Shown here in pieces: positions 56,601 through 64,000 of a DNA stretch of 64,000 bases (the stretch's first letter is position 1; every line of letters starts with the position of its first letter). Position numbers and translations under genes: made by a program. The DNA is from Angiostrongylus vasorum (lineage: Eukaryota; Nematoda; Chromadorea; Rhabditida; Metastrongylidae): positions 744,001-808,000 of the forward strand of contig JADANN010000402.1 of NCBI GenBank assembly GCA_018806985.1, written 5' to 3'. The notes beneath the pieces are model-generated. The model was given only the letters and a program-made list of their open reading frames with translations. It had not been told where the DNA came from and did not search any database.

Positions 56601-56944
56601 ACACTGTCTTGTTTTCAAGGCAATTCCGTTCTTTATCGAATGGTTTACTCGTTCAACTTGTGCATTATGAATGTAGCCGCACAGTGTTACCTGCTAACTC
56701 ATATAGCTGCACTGTGAACAATTCCAAAAGCAGTGAAATCATAGCTATAAGGCTGACAACCTCACCCATTACACATTTATTCCTTCTAGCTATTTCGAAA
56801 TGTATTGTCCCTGGGTGACTACTACATTCATAATGTGAAGGAAGTAAGATTGCGCGATATTTTTTGTTTAATAGACTAAACCTTAAACTTCAAAACTGGA
56901 CGCGATTTGGTCGTTGATTCAAAGAGACACTGTTTGTTGTAAGT

Positions 56945-57345
56945 TCCATACTTGATACTTGATGCTTGAATGGCCCGTCCTCACTGGTTGTGCGGGCCTC
57001 AGCATAAACTACATTTTTTGGAGATTTGCTGGTTAAGCCATTATGGTTCCCTGAAATCCCAAGGTCAGCCTGGCCAAAGTCCGCCCCAGGTCTTCACCAC
57101 CACAGGCAGTCGCACCCCTTGTGGATCAGAGGCAAATTTACGACCATGCCACTTTGATATCAGGACGGTGGTGGATCCTTGTATTGGTTTACTCTTAGTT
57201 AGGCTTTCCTGACAGGAACGCCGGATTACTTCTCAGCTTAGACCCTGCCAGGGGATGAATCCTCGCTGTACATCGCAGTCTGACACCCAAGAATACCTCC
57301 TATCCACGATGAAGGGGGTAAACCGTTGGGAAGTATTCCATAAGA
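56945..57345 (-). mobile_element. SINE-like D element, full length
   Basis: 3' tail region at left (CATACTTGATACTTGATGC, two tail units), the body collinear in reverse, 5' end at right (GGTAAACCGTTGGGAAGT). A short possible target duplication TTCCATA flanks it. Confidence 0.88.
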
Positions 57346-57599
57346 TCTTAATTCTTCTTATTGCAAAGTCTGAGGAGTGATCCGTTTATTGCTTTTTCTA
57401 AAATGCAAGCAATAATTGTATGAAGTATCTGTTGCCAAAAACGTTCTACTCTCAGTGTTCCTCAAGAAATCATAGCCAATTAGGGCTGCCTTTTTTCCCA
57501 CACTCTGGAAAATCCAGGCAAATTGGACTTATTCCGGTCTTTGAAGAAATTTAATTCTAGCTATGATATTGATTTTTGCAATGAATTATTAAAACAGAG

Positions 57600-57870
57600 G
57601 AACGAGTAGTGCAGTGTTAGTTATTTCTTTGACAAAGTGGTACCAGACTTTTCTTGAAGAAGACTACTCCCTATCAGAATTTCCTGGGTAAATCATTTCG
57701 AGCAGCATTCGACGATATTCATAACGAGGACGAAAAACTTCTGGAAGAGACTAAATCTGCACAAAAAATCGTTCGAAAGCTTTCGTGGATGTGGCGGATG
57801 CGTGGAAGCGAATCGAATGCAAGAACTGCTAGAATCAGCACAGAAGATGTGAAAGACGCGTCGTGTAAAA
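57600..57870 (+). mobile_element. SINE C copy
   Basis: Degenerate head GAACGAGTAGTGCAGTGTTAG, then CAGCATTCGACGATATTC, CGTGGATGTGGCGGATGCG and GAAGCGAATCGAATGCAAG, collinear with 20005-20295. A 124-codon open frame across it runs into the next SINE and is not conserved in other C copies. Confidence 0.78.
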
Positions 57871-57879
57871 CAACAATAA

Positions 57880-58125
57880 TAACAATAACTTCAATGGTGC
57901 TGAGATATTTGCAAACTTCGGACCGCAGGTGCCTGCGGTGGGGGACGAACGCGCTATTGTCCTTTCCGGGGAGTAACGCATTTACTACCACACCAGCGGG
58001 TCCTTCGTTTCGCCTGTCTCTCAGCTAGTCCTATCGATCACTTGCCATCAGCAATCACCCGGCAACGGGATTGATCCGGGAGGCCCAAATCTGCAATGAA
58101 CCCAGTTAAGCTGAGGCTTTCAGTT
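57880..58125 (-). mobile_element. SINE B copy with 5' extension
   Basis: From the left: TTCAATGGTGCTGAGATATT, GGACCGCAGGTGCCTGCGG, head region, CTCTCAGCTAGTCCTATCG, then the 5' extension (CATCAGCAATCACCCGGC, GATTGATCCGGGAGGCCC, CAGTTAAGCTGAGG). It abuts the AAC/AATAAC-rich junction after a SINE C. Confidence 0.88.
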
Positions 58126-58134
58126 ATAAACACA

Positions 58135-58405
58135 ATCTTAACCGCTTTATTTACTGCCTACTCTTTCTAACGGCAGGGTATATTGCGAAATATAACTTCA
58201 ATGATGCCGAGATATTTTTTAAAACTCCGTTGACGGTGATTGCTGATGGCAGAGATCGACAGAACTAGCTGAGAGACAGGCGAAACGAAGGATCCGCGTA
58301 GTGTGGTGGTAAACGCGTTGCTTCCCGGAAAGGACAATAGCGCGTTCTTTCCCACCGGCCTTTAAAAAGAGTAGGCGGTAAATAAAACGGTTAAGATTAT
58401 AATAA
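58135..58405. mobile_element. SINE B inverted composite, 3' ends outward
   Basis: 58135-58230 is a minus 3' half (CTTTATTTACTGCCTACTC, GATGCCGAGATATTTTTT). From 58231 the plus strand holds GACGGTGATTGCTGATGGC, GAGAGACAGGCGAAACG, the head, and 3' end AAAAAGAGTAGGCGGTAAAT. The outer ends form an inverted repeat of about 30 bp (CTTAACCGCTTTATTTACTG against CAGTAAATAAAACGG-type). Confidence 0.85.
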
Positions 58406-59224
58406 TAAACTTAACAATAACAATGATAGCAATTATTAAGACACGTGAAAAGTCCGTGTAAAATCCGGCTTTACTAGTATGGCAAATGCCTTCTAACAGA
58501 TTCCACTTCCTCTAAATAAAGCTAGTGTTCTTCTTATTTTTCTGCTTTAATTACTTAAAATGTTTTACGTATATTTCAGTACTTTTATTCCAGCGTTATA
58601 GGCAGAACATCAGTTAGAATAAAAGTGTTTAACTACTTCCGTTCATCTACAAAAATACGAGGGTATCAACACTAATATAACTTTAGCGAGAACAATTTAT
58701 CAAAAGAAGAAAGTGAATCAAACAACCAACTATAATTTACAGGAAAATTTCGCCTTTAAAGCTCTGGAATTCCTTCATACAGCATTTTTTACTAGGTAGA
58801 TCGGCTGACTAGTAAGCCATCGTTTCACTCTTGAGGCAAACGAGATGCACACTGTCCCGCATTCGCTACAGTGAAGTGGCGGGGTCATAGTTCCTGTACG
58901 AGGTCTTCTAATTTTAGCTGTTCTAGCGAGAAGTTAACAACGGATCACTTTTCAGAACCGACCACCATTTTACCTCAGTATGAGTGATCAGATAACTACA
59001 GGTTGTGTTGCAAGGTTTATTTCAGTTGGAGTAGGCTTATTCTTAGTTGGAGATCAAGATTTAAATATCGAACTCATTCTTTCGTGATTGGCCCTGTCGG
59101 TAGATTATATAATGAGAACATGAAGCTCGGATTCACCGTATCCCAGAAATGATGTTGCGAAATGAAATGATCGTAAGAGATTTCAAACCGATCGTCATTT
59201 AACATCGTTGGTAAAATAGTCAAC
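58406..59224. other. no recognised feature
   Basis: Nothing recognised. Confidence 0.4.
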
Positions 59225-59465
59225 TTGTTTAAATTCGTCGTTTTCTCTCTTAGCAATCGCGAGGTTGTTAAACAGCATGCGTTTACTTCCATACAGCAGC
59301 ACACATACAACACAGCCGTGGCTGACGTTTCGGCAGTATCTCCTTCTTCAGAGCCATTTTTACGTGCCTTCCACTGAGGAAGAGCCGCTGATCAGAGTCG
59401 CATTTGATTGGTGAACTCGCAATTGCTAAGACAGAAAACGACGAATTTACACACCAATGTCGAGG
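59225..59465 (-). repeat. PLE terminal-region foldback (internal deletion)
   Basis: Outer arms AAATTCGTCGTTTTCT and AGAAAACGACGAATTT (59232-59247, 59438-59453), extended by TTAGCAATCGCGAGG / CTCGCAATTGCTAAG. Inside are GTTTACTTCCATACAG, a hammerhead at 59320-59355, and TTTTTACGTGCCTTCCACTG. The layout equals the PLE terminal region without coding sequence. Confidence 0.8.
59320..59355 (-). ncRNA. hammerhead ribozyme variant, best-preserved core
   Basis: Minus strand: GGCT, CTGAAGA, an extra A, GG/CC stem II with loop, GAAAC, GTC, AGCC. Stem I GGCT/AGCC is perfect and all conserved core bases are present with cleavage triplet GTC. Stem III consists only of the self-complementary ACGT, so pairing between two molecules is the plausible active form. 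Confidence 0.8.
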
Positions 59466-59538
59466 TTAATAGAAAGTCGATCCTGGCAACTTGTTTAAAT
59501 TGTTGAGCTTACACGAGGTTGACAAAATTCTTTTATTC

Positions 59539-59574
59539 GGCGGACGTTTAGATGTTTTCGTCTTCATCAAAGTC
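59539..59574 (-). ncRNA. hammerhead-variant motif
   Basis: Minus strand: GACT, TTGATGA (first core C is T), an extra A, stem II GACG/CATC-like, TAAAC (core G lost), GTC, CGCC. Damaged partner of the motif at 60099. Confidence 0.5.
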
Positions 59575-59744
59575 GATAGTCAGAGTCGGAGGTCCACAGA
59601 TGTTCGTCTCGATATGGCGTCTTCGTAGTCGTACCCAGAGCGGTACCGAGACGGATCTTCTCCAGTGAACACCGCATGAGTGAGGCAGGTCCATCCGGCA
59701 GTACACTTTTATACAGCGCTGTTGCTGTTGATGTGAATATGCGT

Positions 59745-59790
59745 TACCATTACCACTACCATTACCACTACCATTACCATTACCATTTAC
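59745..59790. repeat. (ACCATT)n microsatellite
   Basis: Short run of TTACCAT/CTACCAT units in the centre of the foldback element. Confidence 0.9.
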
Positions 59791-60098
59791 TTCCTCATTT
59801 GACTTTAATTTAAACAAGTTCATTATTTTACTAACAAGACTAAACAACGGTCGATTTGAAAATTGTTCTGTTATTCGCTTCGTGCTAGCTAACATAATAC
59901 TGACTGCTGCAGGGTGGATTACCCGTCGGAAAAAAAACGATAGAGAACGGATAGTTATAACGGCACTTCATGAAAGAGTACTGCCAGGTGGAGCTGCCTC
60001 ATTCGTGCAGCATTCACTGAAGAAGATCCGTCTCGGTACGACTACGATGACGCCACATCGAGATGACGAACACATGTGGACCACAGACTGGCATCATC

Positions 60099-60134
60099 GG
60101 CTCTGATGAGGACGAAGACGTCGAAACGTTAGCC
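60099..60134 (+). ncRNA. hammerhead ribozyme variant, well-preserved core
   Basis: GGCT, CTGATGA, an extra G, stem II GACG/CGTC with loop AAGA, GAAAC, GTT, AGCC. Canonical CTGATGA and perfect stems I and II. The cleavage triplet is GTT rather than GTC. Confidence 0.78.
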
Positions 60135-60161
60135 GGATAAAAACAGTTTTATCAACCTCGT

Positions 60162-60574
60162 GTAAGCTCAACACTTGGCACACTTGACACTTGAACGGCC
60201 CATCCTCACTAGTCATGCACGCTCCAGCATAATCACCATTTATCGGAGATTTGCTGGTTAAGCCATTGTGGTTCCTTGGAATCCCGAGGTCAGTCTGGCC
60301 AAAGTCTGCCCCAGGTCTTCACCACCACGAGCAGTCGCAGTCTTTGTGGATCAGAGGGAGATTTGCCACCATGCGGCTTTGACACCGGGACGGTGGTGGA
60401 TCCCGGTATTACTGGTTTACTCTTAGCTAGTCTTCCCGATGGAAACGCCGGACTCCTCAGCTTGGGAGACCCTGGCGAGGGGACGAATCCCACCGCTGTG
60501 CATCGCAGTCCGACACCTAGTAACATTTCCCAGCCACGATGAGGTGGTAAACCGTTAGGAGGGTAAGCTCAACA
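60162..60574 (-). mobile_element. SINE-like D element with 12-bp target duplication
   Basis: The body, 60174-60562, is bracketed by GTAAGCTCAACA at 60162-60173 and 60563-60574. The left side carries the tail as tandem CACTTG-type units (ACACTTGACACTTGAACGG) and the right side the 5' end (GAGGTGGTAAACCGTTAGG). It inserted into the outer end of the foldback at 59500-60175, so it is younger than it. Confidence 0.94.
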
Positions 60575-61729
60575 ATATAAACAAATTGTGTAAATTGTAT
60601 TTGTAACACTATTTACTACATGTTACTGTGGTTCCTCACAGAAACATGTTGTGGCCAGCAGTTACTATTGTCCCTGCGCCTTATGGTGTGTCTATTTCTT
60701 TGTGTTTATAAGCACACATTCTATTCAATAACTATGACATTATATATCGATTATAACCGAAATGAGAGTCATTTGCCTGTCAAATTGTCAACCACTGAAT
60801 TCCTTCGAGAAAACATTGTTGTATATCTCCAAGTGCAGAATAAAGATTTTCCTGGACGACGTGCGTCACAATATGTGTGCTCGAAAGGCTATAGATCAAT
60901 GATTGTAGGAACATAGTTCTGTGCCCCAAAATAAACCATCAGAAAGAAAAAAAATGGCTTCGAAATATTTTACATCGCTCACTGCTGGTGTCGCGAATGA
61001 TTGTAAAGAACTTATGCTGTGCGTAATATGCTGATGGAGTCAAGTGTATAGCTCATACCTAAGAGACAGCTTAACGTCGAATGCTGGGTCCTTTATCCTT
61101 TAAATGTCATTCGCCTTTATGCGCTAAAGATGCGGGGTTGTAAATTTTACGCAGATAGTTCATTGTAGCAACAGAGATCGTGACAGTGACATCCTTTGAG
61201 ACATTTGATGGCATGAGGACATCGTGAGCGGAACAATTCGCATCTTGTCCGAGTGGTTCAATCTCAGCTTGTTGTTTGGGCAACAACATCTCCACGATTA
61301 CTGTTGTTATTTTTTTTCAGAAACGCTGACGCATTCGATCGCTTGTCTATCGAATCGCCTAGGCGGTGAATGCATTGGTTCTCTACTGCCGTCTCACTGT
61401 ATTCAGTCACCGTATTAACTGGTATTTTCGGTAATATATGGGTAATATTCTCAATAGCTAGAAGTCGAAAACCAAGGTTTGTGTTACAATAGCATTTCTT
61501 GGATTATGCTTTCTCTTATATTATACTCTGATACTTTAGTACCAACATAGCAGCTACGAGCCGATGAAATTGTACAGGTCTAAATCACTGAGTTCTTCGT
61601 CAACTTCTACTGCATTTTTTTAAATTTAGTTAAAATTTAAATTTTAGACTCGGAAATCATCATTCCTTTATTCTTCGACATTTCACCACTCTGTGTCAAA
61701 AACAACACTATGTGGATATCAAGATGCTT
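60575..61729. other. no recognised feature
   Basis: No recognised family. A weak SINE A 3'-like phrase occurs near 61075-61100 (GGGTCCTTTATCCTTTA). An open stretch at 60620-60916 has no motif. Confidence 0.4.
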
Positions 61730-62140
61730 AACTTTTATTTACTGCCTATTCTTTTTTCATAGCGTGGTACTCGGAGTTGATCAATCCCATAGGAATGCGC
61801 CATGCATCCGACTTCATCAAACATCGTTGGAGGTGATTGACCGCAAATCTGGCCGTTACAATGACTCGCGGTGGCCGAACGGTGTATCGAGGTGGTGATG
61901 CGATTCTCCCAGACAAGTCTGGTACCAAATTGCTGACTCCGAATGGATGAAGGGCTTGGTGAACCACCGGCGCAGTGATTGATCCCATGGGTGTGTTGCA
62001 TGGCGCGTCCGACCACTGCGCCACACGCGCCCTTCATGGCATGGTATTGTGCGAAATACATTCACAAAGATCCTGAGATATAGGCAAACACGATCCTTGG
62101 TCAAGATTCGAATCCACGACTACCGTTGCTCATCGTGAGC
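61730..62140 (-). mobile_element. SINE A nested inside SINE B
   Basis: Outer SINE B (minus): 61730-61770 (TTTTATTTACTGCCTATTC) and 62034-62140 (ATGGTATTGTGCGAAATAC, GATCCTGAGATATAGGC). Inner SINE A (minus): 61771-62033, from CTCGGAGTTGATCAATCC-type 3' side to a good head (GTGTGGCGCAGTGGTCGG). The insertion duplicated TCATAGCGTGGTAC / TCATGGCATGGTAT. SINE B therefore predates this SINE A. Confidence 0.85.
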
Positions 62141-62246
62141 AAATATCTTCGAAAAACGGCTTTAATTTAACCTCGACATGAATAGTAGACATTTCATTGG
62201 CTTCCCACAACAAGCCATAACGTTATGAGCGTTTGATTGCAATCAC

Positions 62247-62283
62247 TGCTCCGAAGAAAGCAAAGCCTCCAAAACTTTAGTCG
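62247..62283 (+). ncRNA. hammerhead-variant motif, degenerate
   Basis: GCT, CCGAAGA, AAGCAAAGCCTCC (stem II weak), AAAAC, TTT, AGTC, followed by GGAATAAAAG as in other F ends. Confidence 0.4.
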
Positions 62284-62794
62284 GAATAAAAGTTTTTGTA
62301 ACAACCTGCTGCAAGTTGTATGAATTCCACATTATTATCTACTCTTAATTTATTCCAAACATTCATTTCTAACGGGTTTAAAGGGTTATAAGAGGTTGAA
62401 AGTAATAATTATTCAAGACTACGTTGTACTTTTAACACTTAAGAGACAAAATAACCTCTAGAGGAGGCATACATGCAAAAATAATAGCTAGTTTCAAGAT
62501 GAAATCAAAACGTCTCACAGCGTTGCGAATTTCAACAGTACAATGGAAACTATTGGAATCCACAAATTTTCCCCTAAAGGGTAATGGCACTTTCATTATA
62601 TAAGGAGGCGAATTCATGAAGCCCATAACACATATTTCTTCCACTTTTCAGCTTGGTAGATCATATTTGGAAAGCCAAAACAAATAAACAAGCGGGATTC
62701 TGCTCAAACGAGCACAGTGTTGTTACCCAAAGTATCGTTTATGTTGGCAGTGGTTACTCTTTAGCCAATTATTTTGAAAGCTTAATTTTCTAAT

Positions 62795-63062
62795 GTTGAC
62801 CTTTTATTTACTGCCTTTTACTAGGTTTCACGGCAGGGTATTATTTGTGAAACAACCACAATGATGCTGAGATATTTGCAAAACTCCGGACCGCAGGTGT
62901 CTACGGTGAGGAACGAACGCGCTATTGTCCTTTCCGGGGAGTAACGCGTTCACTATCACTCCATGCGGGTCCTTCGTTTCGCCTCTCTCTCAGCTAGTTC
63001 TATCGATCACGGCAACCATCAATCACCCGTCAACGGGAATGATCTGGGAAGCCCAAATCGCT
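62795..63062 (-). mobile_element. SINE B copy with 5' extension
   Basis: From the left: TTTTATTTACTGCC, GGCAGGGTATTATTTGTG, GAGATATTTGCAAAACTCC, GGACCGCAGGTGTCTACGG, head region (minus CCGCATGGAGTGATAGTG), CTCTCAGCTAGTTCTATCG, then the extension CAATCACCCGTCAACGGG and GAAGCCCAAATCGC. About 268 bp and well preserved. Confidence 0.9.
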
Positions 63063-63401
63063 TAATTTTCTTTTTTTCAATTTTTCTGAGAGCCTTAAAT
63101 CCAAGTATATATGAATATGAAGGTGTACTGTACAAAGATGATATGTATAACTCTAGAAGTGTTTACAAATCGTACAAACCACAGCTATTCGCTGACATCT
63201 GTGGGTAAAAAGGAAGTTTACTAGTTTGCATGATGAGTTCTTCGAAAGCAGTAACGATGCCTGCGCTTGTTCAATTGACCCGTCGAAAATGGATTTTGTA
63301 GTTAGAATAACATACTTCTCAAAATTTAACGTAAAAAAAAGAGACATAAAGGACTGTAGAATATAAGACTTTCGTTAGTAATAGATGACAAATACAGTCC
63401 A

Positions 63402-63623
63402 CTATGCATTCCTGTGGTATTTGTCTACTCTTGAGCAAGTAAACATGCAACGCTGCAAAGTTATTGCTGTTTCAACTTTCTTATGACAGTAAGTGGAAAC
63501 CTCGTCGAAAACATCTGCACGTTCACTGCAACACGAATTCCATGAACATCCAAGACAGTCAAGTTCATTCACACTTCTCAGTACTTCACTGCAGCATTTT
63601 AGGAGATCTAAATATATGCACAC
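63402..63623 (-). CDS. candidate exon of a cysteine-rich protein
   Basis: Family not recognised. A minus-strand open segment reads LLKCCSEVLRSV, then LDCLGCSWNSCC, then STYCHKKVE and LQRCMFTCSR: nine cysteines in about 60 residues with a paired-Cys pattern, as in small secreted nematode proteins. A plausible acceptor (ATATATTTAG) lies just upstream near 63610 and a GTAGAC donor follows SR near 63433. Further AG acceptors lie on both sides, so the segment could be one exon of a gene reaching toward the window edge. Chance is not excluded. Confidence 0.35.
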   Translation of the reverse strand: MCIYLDLLKCCSEVLRSVNELDCLGCSWNSCCSERADVFDEVSTYCHKKVETAITLQRCMFTCSRVDKYHRNA

Positions 63624-63919
63624 ATCATTTTTTATAAAACATCCTCTAAAGATCAGATATGTTTAGAACTGGAGATTTCACCTAATTGGTAACAAAGTTT
63701 GGGTTTTCGAAATTATAATTAGATTAGTGGCAGCTACAGATATGGGCAATTCATTGGGGAACCTGGATGTGCCTTCTGCACGAAATCCCACTCGCCGATC
63801 TGCAACGACGCGGTCATCATACTGAAGAGTGAGACGTGAAAAACATTTAAATCTGACAATACCTAATTTCATTGGACCTCTTCATGGATAATCAATGTTT
63901 TGCTAGTGAAAGACTTAGA

Positions 63920-64000
63920 CGACGTTGTTGCAAATCTTCATTGCGGCCAACGTTTCGGTGATTTCGCATTCATCAGAGGCAGGATGATTCGAATGCAGTG
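63920..64000 (-). repeat. hammerhead-bearing element end, cut by window edge
   Basis: TTCATTGCGGCCAACGTTTCGG then the motif at 63945-63980 and AGGATGATTCGAATGCAG. Left-edge type identical to 35980 and 13035. The element continues beyond the window. Confidence 0.65.
63945..63980 (-). ncRNA. hammerhead ribozyme variant
   Basis: Minus strand: GCCT, CTGATGA, a short stem II (ATGCG to CACC, weak), GAAAC, GTT, GGCC. Both core blocks are canonical; stem I is GCC/GGC-type. Confidence 0.68.

Larger units (their letters stand above)
59500..60175. repeat. large foldback element F with hammerhead at each end
   Basis: Arms of about 200 bp: 59500-59715 (GAGCTTACACGAGGTTGAC at the left edge) and 59965-60175 (ATCAACCTCGTGTAAGCTC at the right edge). 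Both contain GAAGATCCGTCTCGGTAC, ACGACTACG and TGTGGACC blocks in inverted order. Motifs at 59539-59574 (minus) and 60099-60134 (plus) face outward. The centre holds an (ACCATT)n microsatellite and unique DNA. Confidence 0.85.

Noticed and set aside
57654..58028. 124-codon frame as a gene
   Set aside because: It spans the end of a SINE C and continues into a SINE B; the frame is not kept in other copies.

Overview
This window looks like AT-rich, gene-poor metazoan DNA, most likely from a clade V (strongylid, hookworm-like) nematode. The evidence is indirect. There are no long open frames, no operon-like packing and no bacterial signals. The only recognisable proteins are decayed transposable-element proteins: RTE-type LINE, Penelope-like element (PLE) and mariner. 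Most of the rest is several families of short retroposons with tRNA-like heads. The species assignment is inference; no host protein of known function was found. Family letters A to G used here are my own labels.

Layout. 1-10 kb: SINE A copies, a decayed mariner (about 1.85-2.6 kb), an RTE LINE C-terminal fossil (5.2-6.0 kb), three SINE C copies (7.2-8.7 kb) and a minus-strand RTE fossil (9.2-10.1 kb). 10-20 kb: SINE B copies, hammerhead-bearing foldbacks (13.0, 13.9, 15.5 kb) and a PLE in head-to-head inverted form (18.2-19.6 kb). 20-30 kb: SINEs C, A and D, an old PLE copy (25.3-26.45 kb), a degenerate tandem repeat (26.8-27.3 kb) and an RTE reverse transcriptase fossil (28.4-29.3 kb). 30-40 kb: a SINE A with a clean target duplication (31.7 kb), the longest PLE copy (32.5-34.95 kb) with reverse transcriptase plus GIY-YIG endonuclease, and an RTE endonuclease fragment (38.8 kb). 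40-64 kb: dense nesting of SINEs A, B, C and D and hammerhead foldbacks, plus two weak candidate host genes (46.05-46.35 kb and 63.4-63.6 kb, both minus).

How the parts relate. At least 25 sites match the core of small hammerhead ribozyme variants (CUGANGA, a short stem II, GAAA, then GUC or GUU with almost no stem III). These are known to accompany PLEs and to cleave as dimers. They sit in the PLE terminal repeats and in short non-coding foldback elements probably mobilised by PLE machinery. The tRNA-headed SINEs A, B and C, and the promoter-unknown SINE-like family D, are presumably mobilised by an RTE-type LINE, several broken copies of which are present. Target-site duplications are directly visible for copies of A and D.

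Everything recognisable as an autonomous element is broken by stops, frameshifts or truncation. Stretches without an entry below are ones in which I saw nothing interpretable; the larger ones are listed explicitly.
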